From Lysinibacillus sp. ZYM-1 (GTDB lineage: Bacteria > Bacillota > Bacilli > Bacillales_A > Planococcaceae), in NCBI RefSeq assembly GCF_001308875.1, contig NZ_KQ465115.1:1-64000 (forward strand): 64,000 nt of DNA, given 5' to 3'. Positions within the stretch are counted from its first letter, which is position 1. Each line of letters begins with the position of its first letter. Below the pieces are notes generated by a model. The model searched no databases and was not told the DNA's origin. It saw only the letters and a list, made by a program, of their open reading frames with translations. Both the position numbers and the translations under genes were made by a program. Shown piece after piece: positions 34,240 to 43,086 of this stretch.

Positions 34240-34287
34240 AAAGGACATAACATATTAGTCATATATAATATGTTATGTCCTTTTTAT
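34240..34287 (+). terminator. Terminator of MocR gene
   Basis: AAAGGACATAACATATTA pairs perfectly with its complement at 34266-34283, then TTTTT. The 180 bp between the stop codon and this hairpin contain only a 33-codon open frame without a ribosome binding site. Confidence 0.85.
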
Positions 34288-34348
34288 TTCACTTTTTTTA
34301 TACTAAGTCTGGATAATTTGTCTTAGTCATGTTCATTCTTATCTGTCT

Positions 34349-35185
34349 CTAGACAACCGTATATTCCGTTATATTTAGTAATGCTCCCACAGCTCCAGAA
34401 AAGCCATGATCATTAATAAAGACAGGTGTATGCTTTTTCGTGCGTGTATAATTGGCGATCACTCGGGTAAGATGTTCATTATTGCTGAGAGTCGATCCAA
34501 TATAAACGATATGCTGTGTATTTTTTTCTTCGGCATATTGAATACTAAGTGTTGTGATTACTTCACCAACGAGTCCCTGAACAGTTGCAATAATATCCTC
34601 AGCCGGGTGTTGCAGTGATTGTGTGATGCCAACTTTACCAAAATTACTCGCAGTTAAATGACCGTCAATAGGTGTATCCATTCCTTGATAAATGTCTTTG
34701 ACTAATAAATCTATACCTTCTCGATTGCCATTTGCAGCCATCTCGCGAATTTCATTATAATCTGTAATGCCTGTTGTAAGCGCTGACAATCCTATTAATG
34801 TCCCGCCACCAACGCCTGTCCCACCTACGCGTATATGTGTATTGTCTTCCATATAATGAATGGAAGTACCAGTTCCGATATTAGTAATCATACTACGTTC
34901 AAATAAGTAGCCTTCTTTATTCAACAAAAAACGAACACCTTTTAATGTAGCTTCAAATTCTACTATATAATGAATCGATTTCATTGTTTTAATGACATCA
35001 AGTAATTGTTCTGTACGTCCCCCCGTAACACCAATATCCTCAATATCTGGATGATCAATAATCCAATTTTTCACAGACAACAAATCATTTGACGGAAAGG
35101 TTGTTAAAATAAGTTCATTGTCTTGATCTAAATATGCAACCTTTGTCAATGTGCCACCTGCATCAATACCTATAGCCTTTGGCAT
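34349..35185 (-). CDS. coaW: Type II pantothenate kinase
   Basis: A 278-residue eukaryote-like pantothenate kinase, the first CoA-pathway step (pantothenate plus ATP to 4'-phosphopantothenate). The phosphate-binding loop GIDAGGTLTKVAY opens the protein, followed by EFEATLKG near residue 77, NIGTGTSIHYM near 102 and the GGTGVGGGTLIGL loop near 120. This type is feedback-resistant and common in staphylococci and some Bacillales. AAAGGAG precedes the ATG. It stands alone. The other CoA gene in the window, a stand-alone coaB, is at 6449-7123. Confidence 0.93.
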   Translation of the reverse strand: MPKAIGIDAGGTLTKVAYLDQDNELILTTFPSNDLLSVKNWIIDHPDIEDIGVTGGRTEQLLDVIKTMKSIHYIVEFEATLKGVRFLLNKEGYLFERSMITNIGTGTSIHYMEDNTHIRVGGTGVGGGTLIGLSALTTGITDYNEIREMAANGNREGIDLLVKDIYQGMDTPIDGHLTASNFGKVGITQSLQHPAEDIIATVQGLVGEVITTLSIQYAEEKNTQHIVYIGSTLSNNEHLTRVIANYTRTKKHTPVFINDHGFSGAVGALLNITEYTVV

Positions 35186-35540
35186 ACAATTCTCCTTTGT
35201 GTTTATTACGTAACTTCATCTATTTAATGACCATTACGCTAGTAGTCAGGCAACTCATCAAGTTTCATGCCTTCATTGGTGTCAAGGATTTTGCAAGGAG
35301 TTTTGGTGTGCCAAAATCCTGACTAACTAGTTATTATACGAGAGCTTGAAGCTCTGTACAGTTCCCCAAATCGTGTAATGATATTTTCGCCCTTTCTAAA
35401 CTTTAACGCTGTTGAAATGATTGTGCAATAACTTCATAAACATTCATGAAAAAATCACGAAAAATATCAAAATTTTTCTAATCTACTGCGGAATCTTGAC
35501 GAATTATAATACTTTATCACCATTCTACTAAAAAAACAAA
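35186..35540. other. Intergenic region with folded segment
   Basis: About 355 bp without a gene. It contains TAGTCAGG (35243-35250), AGGATTTTG (35285-35293) and CAAAATCC-TGACTA (35312-35325). The last can pair with either of the first two, giving a nested or mutually exclusive fold. A short hairpin AGAGCTTGAAGCTCT lies near 35341. The rest is AT-rich promoter-like DNA of the minus-strand coaW gene. Confidence 0.45.
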
Positions 35541-35585
35541 AAAAGTGAAAATGCACTGCTTGAACACAGGCATTTCCACTTTTTC
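35541..35585 (-). terminator. Terminator of SDR gene
   Basis: On the minus strand AAAAAGTGGAAATGC pairs with GCATTTTCACTTTTT, followed by a T-run. Confidence 0.8.
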
Positions 35586-35600
35586 TATTACATTTTGTAA

Positions 35601-36335
35601 TTATTGAGCTGAATAACCACCATCAATCACTAACTCAGCACCTGTTATATAAGAAGCTTCATCTGATGCTAAAAATAAGATTGCATTGGCTACTTCCTCA
35701 GGTTGGCCAAGACGTCCCATTGGTGTAGTTTTTACCAACATGTCCATGGCTTCTTTTGCTTCAGATAATTTGGCTGTCATTGGTGTTTCAATAACACCTG
35801 GGAAAACCGTATTGACACGGACATTGAAAGCACCTAGCTCTGTAGCTGCTGCACGAGCAATCGCGCGTAAAGAGCCTTTAGATGCTGTGTAGGCATTGAA
35901 GCCTGCACCAATAATCGCTGTGTAAGAGGCTGTATTGACGATTGAGCCCTTTCCTGCTTCCTTCATATATTTAGCCGCATGTTTAATGCCAAGGAATGGA
36001 CCAAAAGCATTGATATTGTGCATGATTGTCCAATCAGCTTGTGTAATTTGATCTGGACCTTTTTCTGATGAAATACCTGCATTGTTAATCAAAATATCAA
36101 TTCGGCCATATTTTTCGACAATTACTTTTGTCACTTCTGCCCAGTTTTCATCAGATGAAACATCCAATTTCATGCCCTCTACATTTTCAAGCTCTGAGAT
36201 TTTTGCTAGGTTCTCCTCGTTAATATCAGCTGCAATGACTGTAGCACCTTCTTGTGCAAACAATTTTGCCATTGCTGCTCCCATTCCTGAGGCGCCGCCT
36301 GTAATCATAGCAATTTTATTATTTAAACGTCCCAT
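35601..36335 (-). CDS. Short-chain dehydrogenase/reductase
   Basis: A 244-residue classical SDR oxidoreductase. The cofactor loop is TGGASGMG near residue 12, NNAG near residue 85, catalytic Ser in VNTASYTA, and YTASK (Tyr and Lys) near residue 151. An acidic residue at the end of beta-2 (AADINEENLA) suggests NAD(H) preference. Substrate unknown; 3-oxoacyl or sugar alcohols are typical. I start at MGRLNNKIAMITGG because AGAGGAAG precedes it; the longer frame is implausible. No operon partner. Confidence 0.92.
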   Translation of the reverse strand: MGRLNNKIAMITGGASGMGAAMAKLFAQEGATVIAADINEENLAKISELENVEGMKLDVSSDENWAEVTKVIVEKYGRIDILINNAGISSEKGPDQITQADWTIMHNINAFGPFLGIKHAAKYMKEAGKGSIVNTASYTAIIGAGFNAYTASKGSLRAIARAAATELGAFNVRVNTVFPGVIETPMTAKLSEAKEAMDMLVKTTPMGRLGQPEEVANAILFLASDEASYITGAELVIDGGYSAQ

Positions 36336-36564
36336 TTCTTTAAACTTCCTCTCTCGTGAGATTTGTGTTGTTGTACTAGCATAAACCCGCACTTTTTGGC
36401 CACACAAAAGGTATAGGTTTAAATAGTTTACTATTAAACTATATCATTATTAGGAACCGTTTTCAAAGAATATCTCCCTATTCATGAACAATCTGTTTTA
36501 TCTTTCCCTATTTTTACGATACGATATACTATAGATGTGGAACCATTTGAACGGAGGAATACGA

Positions 36565-37386
36565 GTGAAAGATCAAAAAACACTTTATAAAGAAGCGATG
36601 CAGGTTTTAAAAGATACAAGTCGCACTTTTTATATACCTATCACTTTCTTAAAAAATGATTTAAAAGTATCGGTAGCAGCTGCCTATTTAGCGATGCGTG
36701 CCATAGATGAAATAGAAGACCACGAACAGCTTTCTAATGATGTAAAATTTGATTTACTATCGGCAACGAGTGAGCTATTAAAGGGCACATTTAACGAAGA
36801 GGCTTATCAAGCGTTGTTAGCTCCTTATGCAGAACAGCTTCCTGAAGTGTCGCTCCGATTAGCAGATTGGCTAACATTCTGCCCTGAGGAATCACGGAAA
36901 ATAGTACAGGCTTCTACAAGTGAAATGGCATTTGGTATGGCAAAGTGGGCAAAAGCCAATTGGCAGGTGCATACACGAGAGGACTTAGATGATTATACAT
37001 ACTACGTAGCAGGGCTTGTAGGGACAATGTTGTCTGAGCTTTGGGCGTGGGGTGCAGACGTTCAAACTGATCGCGAGTTAGCAATCGGCTACGGTCGTGG
37101 ACTTCAAGCGGTCAATATCTTACGTAATCAGCATGAAGATCTTGATGAACGTGGCGTAAGTTTCGTTCCTGATGGTTGGACACGTGAGGATTTATTTGCT
37201 TATGCTGAGGAAAATTTGGCAAAAGCAGATCTCTATATGAAAGATATTCATAAGCGCACAATTTTGCTATTCTGTCGCTTGCCACTTGCTTTAGCCCATA
37301 AAACATTGAAGGCTATGCAAGAAGGACGAGAAAAAATGACGCGCACAGAGGTTGAACAAACTGTGGAAGAGGTACAGGCCGACTAA
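36565..37386 (+). CDS. Phytoene/squalene synthase family protein
   Basis: A 273-residue cytosolic-membrane-associated prenyl synthase. The first Asp-rich motif is DEIED near residue 52 and the second region is NILRNQHEDLDERGVSF near residue 185, both expected for head-to-head C15/C20 condensation that gives squalene- or phytoene-type products. The second motif is degenerate (NQHED instead of the usual RDxxED). GTG at 36565 has GGAGG 7 bases upstream. No desaturase or cyclase gene is nearby, so its product and pathway remain open. Confidence 0.85.
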   Translation: MKDQKTLYKEAMQVLKDTSRTFYIPITFLKNDLKVSVAAAYLAMRAIDEIEDHEQLSNDVKFDLLSATSELLKGTFNEEAYQALLAPYAEQLPEVSLRLADWLTFCPEESRKIVQASTSEMAFGMAKWAKANWQVHTREDLDDYTYYVAGLVGTMLSELWAWGADVQTDRELAIGYGRGLQAVNILRNQHEDLDERGVSFVPDGWTREDLFAYAEENLAKADLYMKDIHKRTILLFCRLPLALAHKTLKAMQEGREKMTRTEVEQTVEEVQAD

Positions 37387-37394
37387 AAATGATC

Positions 37395-37424
37395 AAGCCC
37401 CAGTAAACCAATACTGGGGCTTTT
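37395..37424. terminator. Bidirectional terminator
   Basis: AAGCCCCAGTA pairs perfectly with TACTGGGGCTT around AACCAA, between the convergent phytoene-synthase-like and YdjM-like genes. Confidence 0.85.
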
Positions 37425-37429
37425 CCTAT

Positions 37430-37915
37430 TTACGTATAAATAAGTTTAACAATCAATTCATAGCTCAAATAAATGGAGAGCATTGACAATAACATAAGCA
37501 CGACGTTTTCCACCTTACTCCCTGTTTTCGTCGTTAGTGGAAAACGAATAGATATAGTCGCGGGGAAAAATAATTTTACCCCTTTCTTCGTACACATATC
37601 TAGCACGATGTGACTAGCCATACCAATGATTATTCCAATAGAAATTGCCTTGTACGGAACGAAAGTATGTAATACCAACGACATGAACAATAAAAACAGC
37701 AAACTATGGGTAAAGGAACGATGGCCAAATACCATATTCACCAGCTTCGATACGATAGGAAATTTCCGACCAATTTTACTACCTCTATGACATATATCTG
37801 GAAGTAATGCGCCGATAACACCTGCACCTACTAAGACAAGTGGGTTATCATTTGAAAACTGTGCAAAGGCTAGACTTGCCGTGATGCCCCCAACAATATG
37901 GGTATTCCCTTGCAT
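37430..37915 (-). CDS. YdjM-like membrane-bound metal-dependent hydrolase (DUF457)
   Basis: A 161-residue membrane protein with the DUF457 pattern: GNTHIVGG at the N-terminus, LPDICHRGSKIG near residue 40, GHRSFTHSLLF near residue 64, and GMASHIVLDMCTKKGVKLFFP near residue 99; the His and Asp residues are presumed metal ligands. E. coli YdjM is LexA-controlled; here a LexA-type box lies 80 bp upstream of the start. Role unknown. The start has GAAGGGTGG upstream. Divergent from the ferric-reductase-like gene. Confidence 0.88.
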   Translation of the reverse strand: MQGNTHIVGGITASLAFAQFSNDNPLVLVGAGVIGALLPDICHRGSKIGRKFPIVSKLVNMVFGHRSFTHSLLFLLFMSLVLHTFVPYKAISIGIIIGMASHIVLDMCTKKGVKLFFPATISIRFPLTTKTGSKVENVVLMLLSMLSIYLSYELIVKLIYT

Positions 37916-37982
37916 AAATTACTTCCACCCTTCTTACGCTTATTGTGAACCTTCTTAATGTAACATAAATCCGCCCATTAGG

Positions 37983-38008
37983 GAACATACATTCCGAACA
38001 TACGCTCG
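37983..38008. promoter_or_regulatory. Tandem LexA (SOS) box candidates
   Basis: CGAACATACGCTCG at 37995-38008 differs at one position from the Bacillus SOS box CGAAC-RNRY-GTTCG. Directly to its left GAACATACATTC (37983-37994) is another near-match, giving two 13-bp-spaced GAACATAC repeats. They lie between the divergent YdjM-like and ferric-reductase-like genes, just upstream of the latter's -35 box. Confidence 0.65.
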
Positions 38009-38014
38009 AAAATA

Positions 38015-38043
38015 TTTTCATCCAATAATTGTATAGCTATAAA
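38015..38043 (+). promoter_or_regulatory. Promoter of ferric-reductase-like gene
   Basis: TTTTCA (38015-38020), 17-bp spacer, TATAAA (38038-38043), 34 bases before the start codon. Confidence 0.5.
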
Positions 38044-38076
38044 ATATATGGCTAAAAATAAGGATGGAGGTTATTT

Positions 38077-39303
38077 ATGAAAGCTTATAAAGGACTACTT
38101 TTAATTTTTTTGACGATGGGCAGTAGCGTATTTCTTTGGTATTTTGCTACACCAATTGCCCCTATTCATCCACTGAGCAAGCTTGGTCATATCATCGGGG
38201 GCTTAGCGATTACAGGACTATTCCTTGTGTTTCTTTTCGCTACAAAAAATAAATTACTAGAGCGTTGGTTCAATGGGCTAGCGCGACTCTATTTTTATCA
38301 TAAAGTACTGGCCATTTTTTCACTTGGATTCATCATTATACATGGTCAATTACAAAAAATGGTTCCTGATGAAGAACTGCCACAAACTTCACTTCATGAA
38401 TGGGCTAAAGAGCTTGGCGAGCTCGCACAATATGGCTTTATCATCCTGATTGTACTAGCATTCTTAGCAAAATTTTTAAAGTATGAGCATTGGCGCTGGT
38501 TACATCGCCTACTGCTTCTTCCTTATACAGTAGGCATTTACCATACTTATTTTTCTAGCCAATATGATTTATTACAGCCCTCAGCTATAGCAATTTTCAC
38601 AGCCCTTACAACAACCATTGGATTTATGTCTGCCCTGTATATGATGACGATGTATCAAGATATGTTCTTTCCTTACAGCGGATCTATTTCCAACATTCAA
38701 AAACTGAATTCCCATGTCATTGAATTAGAACTGACCCTCACGAAAAAGCTCCATTATCGTCCAGGGCAATTTCTCTTTATAAAAATCTTTCAAGAGGGCA
38801 TTGAAAAAGCACCACATCCTTTCTCCATTTCGGGTGGCGATGGAGAAAAAATTATAGTGACAATAAAAACAGTTGGAGATTTTACAAGGCAGGTTTACGA
38901 CCACATTCAAATGAATACCCCAGTTGCCGTCGATGGTCCATTTGGCCATTTCAACTTTGACAAAGGTGCCAATCAACAACTATGGATTGCTGCTGGCATT
39001 GGCATTACACCATTTCTTGCCTATTTACAAACAAAGCCTGAAAAGAAAATTGATTTATATTATTCCTTTCATGGTCTAGATAATATTGTATACAAGGATT
39101 TTTTACAGAATTATGCGCAAACAAATGATCATTTCACGGTCACTTTTATCGATACGACACAGGAAGACAGGCTCTCTTTTGACCACTTGACCATACCAAA
39201 ACAGACAAGTATTTATATATGTGGACCCGAAAAAATGATCAAACAATTCAAATCGTCCGCTCCTACTAGCAAGATAGAGTGGGAGGGATTTATATTCAGA
39301 TAA
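38077..39303 (+). CDS. Ferric reductase-like transmembrane oxidoreductase
   Basis: A 408-residue NOX/FRE-type protein. The first half has about six transmembrane helices with paired His residues typical of two haem b groups (FYHKVLAIFSLGFIIIHGQL, HWRWLHRLLLLPYTVGIYHTYF). The second half has an FAD domain (HYRPGQFLFIKIF, then HPFSISGGDGE) and an NAD(P)-binding domain (WIAAGIGITPFLAYLQ, YICGPEKMI). It moves electrons from NAD(P)H across the membrane to iron or oxygen. RBS GGATGGAGG is good. Divergent from YdjM; the LexA-type boxes may affect it too. Confidence 0.88.
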   Translation: MKAYKGLLLIFLTMGSSVFLWYFATPIAPIHPLSKLGHIIGGLAITGLFLVFLFATKNKLLERWFNGLARLYFYHKVLAIFSLGFIIIHGQLQKMVPDEELPQTSLHEWAKELGELAQYGFIILIVLAFLAKFLKYEHWRWLHRLLLLPYTVGIYHTYFSSQYDLLQPSAIAIFTALTTTIGFMSALYMMTMYQDMFFPYSGSISNIQKLNSHVIELELTLTKKLHYRPGQFLFIKIFQEGIEKAPHPFSISGGDGEKIIVTIKTVGDFTRQVYDHIQMNTPVAVDGPFGHFNFDKGANQQLWIAAGIGITPFLAYLQTKPEKKIDLYYSFHGLDNIVYKDFLQNYAQTNDHFTVTFIDTTQEDRLSFDHLTIPKQTSIYICGPEKMIKQFKSSAPTSKIEWEGFIFR

Positions 39304-39305
39304 AA

Positions 39306-39332
39306 AGAGGGTACATCTAGTACCCTCTTCTA
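39306..39332. terminator. Bidirectional terminator
   Basis: AGAGGGTAC pairs perfectly with GTACCCTCT around ATCTA, between convergent genes. Confidence 0.85.
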
Positions 39333-41333
39333 TTAAACATGAAATTTAGCCGTTTCTTCCTGCAAATATTGAGCTAGTTGGGCCAGCTGCTCTGTTGCTA
39401 CAGCCATCTCATTCATGGTAGAGGCCTGTTGCTCAGTGATCGCTGATACATGTAATGTTTGATCATTTGTTGCCATTGCCTGTTGGCTAATCGCCTGCAC
39501 TTTCTCTGTGACCTCCTGGAGATTATGAAAAACATCTTGTGTCGTTTCCTTTGTGTTACACATTGTATTTTGTAGCCTTTCAATAGCAGAAGTAATTGTA
39601 TCGAAAGTATTGCCAGCTTGCTTTACAGCATCAATTCCTTGATGCACAATCTTTCGACTTTGCTCCATCATCATCCCTGCTTCATTGATTTGCTCCTGTA
39701 TCGTCAACACAACTTTCGCAATGTCCGAAGATGTGCGGCTTGTTTGATCAGCAAGTGCTTTGACTTCTCCTGCCACGACGGCAAAACCTTTTCCAGCCTC
39801 ACCTGCTCGAGCTGCCTCAATAGCTGCATTCAGGGATAATAAATTGGTTTGCTCTGTAATGGCTGATATTAACTGACTCATTTTTTCAATTTGTGCCGAC
39901 TGCTCCTTCAAGTTGCTAACTAAACTCGCACTTTTGTCGACCTGTGCATGGAGCTGGACAAAGTCTTCCACAAAAACGCGAATTTTTTTTGAGCCATCTG
40001 TTGCTATATCAGAGGTCGTTACTGACTGTTGGACGGCATCATTCAAATCATCCATAGCCGACTTCATATTCTGTCCTACTTGAGTTGTGACAGTTACTAG
40101 TTGCCCACTGACTAGTTGTTGTGCACTAGTATTCTCAGCAACATCTTGCATAGAAATGGCTACCTCCGTAACGGTTTTATTGACCTCCTGTACACTTGCC
40201 GTTAATTCCTCGGCAGTTGAAGCAACCGTCTCTGTCTCGGTAACAATCCGTTGCATCATCTTACTTAATGCTTCCACAGAATCATTATAATAGCGAGCCA
40301 TTTCACCAAATTCATCTTTCGTCTGGACAGCCATCTTTTGGGTTAAATCACCTGTAGCGAGATAGCCTAAATATGTATTCATCGTTGTTACTTCCGTTCT
40401 AATATAGCGAGCTAAAAAATAGATAATCATCGCCATCAATACAATGAGAATCAAGCTAATCACTATTTGTTGCTGGAGCATTGCTTGTACCTCGCTATAA
40501 AGCTCATTCGTGGGCACCAGTAAAACTAGTTTCCAAGGCATATTCTGTATTTCTTTATATTGGAGCGTAAAATCAATACCTTCAATTGTTGTATGTATTA
40601 GCTTTTGCTGCCCTGATAATTGTTCAATGGGTATATTCAAAAACTCTTGAATCGTCCCTTTATTTACTTTTTCAGCATCAGGATGCGTTAAAAAACCTCC
40701 ATTTTCTTCTATTAAAAATGCATAGCCACTATTACGTATTTTCACATCGGATACAATAGATTGGATCGAATCTAACACATAATCCCCTGTAATCACACCA
40801 ATTGACTTTTGATCTTTTACAATTTGAGTGCTAAAAGAAATAAACATTTCTCCCAATGCTTCATCAAAATATGGGGCTGTATGGGCAACTTCGGCGGAAT
40901 GAATACTGTTGCGATACCACTCCTGTTCATGAAAATGATAGGCAGGATTCTCATAAATATCAGTCGTTACGACCTTTCCTCCTTCTTTATAAGCATACGG
41001 TCCAAAAAGCTCACCCTTTACTACATCTTCCTCTAGCCAGAGTCCCATACCATATGTTTCTTTATTCAACGGCAATAACTGCTGAACAAAGCGAGTAAAT
41101 TGCGGTCTTGTCATCATACTATCAGCCGATTCTATCGTTGTTTTTGCACTATTAATGAGTTGTATATGCGAATGTAATTTACTCTCTACAGAGCTTGTAA
41201 CATCATCCGCTAGTAAGGACATTTCATTTTCAATAGAGCTTTCAAGTTCATTGGATGCGCTCAAATAATTCATGATGGACATACCACCTAGAAAGACAAT
41301 AATGACAGGAATAAGTATCCCTATTTTTTCCAT
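39333..41333 (-). CDS. Methyl-accepting chemotaxis protein (dCACHE) with interrupted N-terminus
   Basis: A 666-residue chemoreceptor. Helix 1 (residues 4-25) and helix 2 (about 290-312) flank an extracellular double Cache domain ([23 protein letters not shown] and [14 protein letters not shown]). HAMP follows ([33 protein letters not shown]), then the signalling hairpin with the tip [21 protein letters not shown]. The ATG used here has no ribosome binding site. Ten codons upstream, at 41363, ATGAAAAGG follows GGAGTGA, but codon 8 of that frame is TAA. So the natural start is probably 41363 with a nonsense codon, and this protein depends on reinitiation. Confidence 0.9.
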   Translation of the reverse strand: MEKIGILIPVIIVFLGGMSIMNYLSASNELESSIENEMSLLADDVTSSVESKLHSHIQLINSAKTTIESADSMMTRPQFTRFVQQLLPLNKETYGMGLWLEEDVVKGELFGPYAYKEGGKVVTTDIYENPAYHFHEQEWYRNSIHSAEVAHTAPYFDEALGEMFISFSTQIVKDQKSIGVITGDYVLDSIQSIVSDVKIRNSGYAFLIEENGGFLTHPDAEKVNKGTIQEFLNIPIEQLSGQQKLIHTTIEGIDFTLQYKEIQNMPWKLVLLVPTNELYSEVQAMLQQQIVISLILIVLMAMIIYFLARYIRTEVTTMNTYLGYLATGDLTQKMAVQTKDEFGEMARYYNDSVEALSKMMQRIVTETETVASTAEELTASVQEVNKTVTEVAISMQDVAENTSAQQLVSGQLVTVTTQVGQNMKSAMDDLNDAVQQSVTTSDIATDGSKKIRVFVEDFVQLHAQVDKSASLVSNLKEQSAQIEKMSQLISAITEQTNLLSLNAAIEAARAGEAGKGFAVVAGEVKALADQTSRTSSDIAKVVLTIQEQINEAGMMMEQSRKIVHQGIDAVKQAGNTFDTITSAIERLQNTMCNTKETTQDVFHNLQEVTEKVQAISQQAMATNDQTLHVSAITEQQASTMNEMAVATEQLAQLAQYLQEETAKFHV

Positions 41334-41510
41334 AATTTTTTAATTACCCATTAACCTTTTCATCCAACTTCACTCCAACCTATTATTTTTGCTCTATTCC
41401 CTTTCTAGTATAAATGGAGGATGTCTACCTAAATATGTTTTTTTTGTAATTTTTCATATAGCTTGATAGAAAAAGTCTTCATTCAAGAATCTTTAATTCA
41501 GGCAATTTAC

Positions 41511-41539
41511 TTGGAATATGAAATCATTTATCGTATAGT
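41511..41539 (+). promoter_or_regulatory. Promoter of nitroreductase gene
   Basis: TTGGAA (41511-41516), 17-bp spacer, TATAGT (41534-41539). A second TATAAT (41552-41557) lies closer to the start codon. Confidence 0.55.
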
Positions 41540-41573
41540 AAAAACGCATCTTATAATGAAGGAGCCAAAATTA

Positions 41574-42200
41574 ATGACAGTAACAAAAAACCATTTAAAT
41601 AAAGTCATGCATGACCGTAAATCTGTTCGCAAATACGACGAAAATTATAAAATACCTCAAGCACAACTAAAAGAACTACTTGAAGAAGCAACATCTGCGC
41701 CATCTTCTAGTAACTTACAGCCATGGCGTTTTTTAGTCATTCAAGATGAAGCCATCAAAAAAGAGTTACGTGCCATTGCTAACAATCAAGAACAAGTGGA
41801 AACTTCTTCTGCTATTATTGCTGTTCTAGGCGATACAAAAATGTACGAAAATGCTGAGGCAATCTATACGAAAAATTTTGATCTTGGTTATATCGATGAA
41901 GCAACAAAAGATTTAATGATTAATAACTCTATCAACTTATATTCTAAGCTTCCTCAAGAAGTTTTAAAAAATATCGTTACATTTGATGCTGGTCTAATTT
42001 CCATGCAAATCATGCTTTTAGCAAAAGACATGGGCTATGATACAGTGCCAATGGGTGGATTTAATAAAGAAGCCTTCGCTAAACACTTTGATTTAGCCGA
42101 TCATATCGTACCCGTTCTTTTAATTGCGATTGGTAAAGCAGCAGCTCCAGCCTATAATTCTTCTCGTATTGAGCTAGAGCATATCGCCAAGTTTATGTAA
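41574..42200 (+). CDS. Nitroreductase family protein
   Basis: A 208-residue FMN-dependent oxidoreductase of the nitroreductase fold. DRKSVRKYDENYKIP near residue 12 holds the FMN-phosphate Arg pattern, APSSSNLQPWRFLVI near residue 42 the flavin segment, and MGFNKEAF/PMGG near residue 160 the C-terminal loop. It reduces quinones or nitro compounds with NAD(P)H. I start at MTVTKNHLNK because AAGGAG lies 9 bases upstream; the longer frame covers the promoter. No linked genes. Similar to YodC/YdgI of B. subtilis. Confidence 0.92.
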   Translation: MTVTKNHLNKVMHDRKSVRKYDENYKIPQAQLKELLEEATSAPSSSNLQPWRFLVIQDEAIKKELRAIANNQEQVETSSAIIAVLGDTKMYENAEAIYTKNFDLGYIDEATKDLMINNSINLYSKLPQEVLKNIVTFDAGLISMQIMLLAKDMGYDTVPMGGFNKEAFAKHFDLADHIVPVLLIAIGKAAAPAYNSSRIELEHIAKFM

Positions 42201-42215
42201 TACATGTGAAATTGT

Positions 42216-42245
42216 CACCTTCCTATACGGTAAGGTGCTTTTTTT
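42216..42245 (+). terminator. Terminator of nitroreductase gene
   Basis: CACCTT pairs with AAGGTG around ten bases and is followed by CTTTTTTT. Confidence 0.75.
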
Positions 42246-42544
42246 ATGAATTTTTTGGCATGTAAGGAGCCATCACAAACATAGGATAGTAATGTTTGTG
42301 AGCAACAAAAGTAGAAAAACTCTAAAAATGATTCTCTAAAACTAGCATAATAATTTTCCCAAGGATATTTTTTGCATTTTTTTCATTCATTACTCAAAAA
42401 ATCATCATGTAAGACTTAAGAGAAGTTTTTATTCTAGTACATTTGTGCGATTTCTACTAAAAATTACATATAAATGGTTGTAGATTAAACACAATGGGAT
42501 TGGTATGATTAGGAGGTATTTTCTTAAGAAGGGAGGTTTTACTG
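42246..42544. other. Intergenic region with perfect inverted repeat
   Basis: About 300 bp without a gene. TCACAAACAT at 42273-42282 and ATGTTTGTGA at 42292-42301 form 10-bp arms with a 9-base loop and no T-run, so it may be a protein-binding site or RNA structure. Nothing else is recognised. Confidence 0.45.
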
Positions 42545-43039
42545 ATGGATTATAATGATTCATATTATTACTCTGATTTAGATGCAGCCCTAGGCGGCTT
42601 ATTTATTGTAATTATTTTAGCATCTCTGGTTATTGGTTTAATCGCCTACATTATTAGTGCACTAATTTATTTTATGACATCTAAAACAAATGGTTTTGGG
42701 GATGTAGCCTATATCGCTTGGATTCCTATTATTAATGTATACAGTCTTTTCTTGCTGACTGCTGGTGGAGAAAATCGGGAAACGATTCGTGCAACAGCTT
42801 TAAAAAATACGCTCATTTATGCGGGCTTGTTAATCGTTTCACTTATTATTCCATTTATCGGCTTACTCGCATCTATAGGTGCTGCAGGCTTTACATTGTA
42901 TTTCACATATCGCCTATTCTATCGCTGGTGCGGTGAAACTGGTAAAGCAGTACTATACACGATTTTAATGATTATTACAGGCGGATTGTTCTTTGCTATT
43001 TACGGTTTAATGCGCATGAACAAACCATTCGTTGCCTAA
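42545..43039 (+). CDS. Uncharacterised four-helix membrane protein
   Basis: A 164-residue integral membrane protein. A Tyr/Asp-rich N-terminus (MDYNDSYYYSDLDAAL) is followed by four hydrophobic helices at about residues 17-45, 55-75, 88-115 and 135-158. The conserved-looking GDVAYIAWIPIINVYSLF and YRLFYRWCGETGKAVLYT segments are seen in other small Bacillales membrane proteins, but I do not recognise a named family. AAGGGAGG precedes the ATG. No operon partner; function unknown. Confidence 0.8.
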   Translation: MDYNDSYYYSDLDAALGGLFIVIILASLVIGLIAYIISALIYFMTSKTNGFGDVAYIAWIPIINVYSLFLLTAGGENRETIRATALKNTLIYAGLLIVSLIIPFIGLLASIGAAGFTLYFTYRLFYRWCGETGKAVLYTILMIITGGLFFAIYGLMRMNKPFVA

Positions 43040-43051
43040 TTCACCATCAAA

Positions 43052-43086
43052 AACCTCTTTATGTCTTCAGACTAAAGAGGTTTTTT
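43052..43086. terminator. Bidirectional terminator overlapping DUF1835 stop codon
   Basis: AACCTCTTTA pairs with TAAAGAGGTT; the loop contains the stop codon (43067-43069) of the minus-strand DUF1835 gene, so its last codons are part of the hairpin. A T-run follows on the plus strand. Confidence 0.8.
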
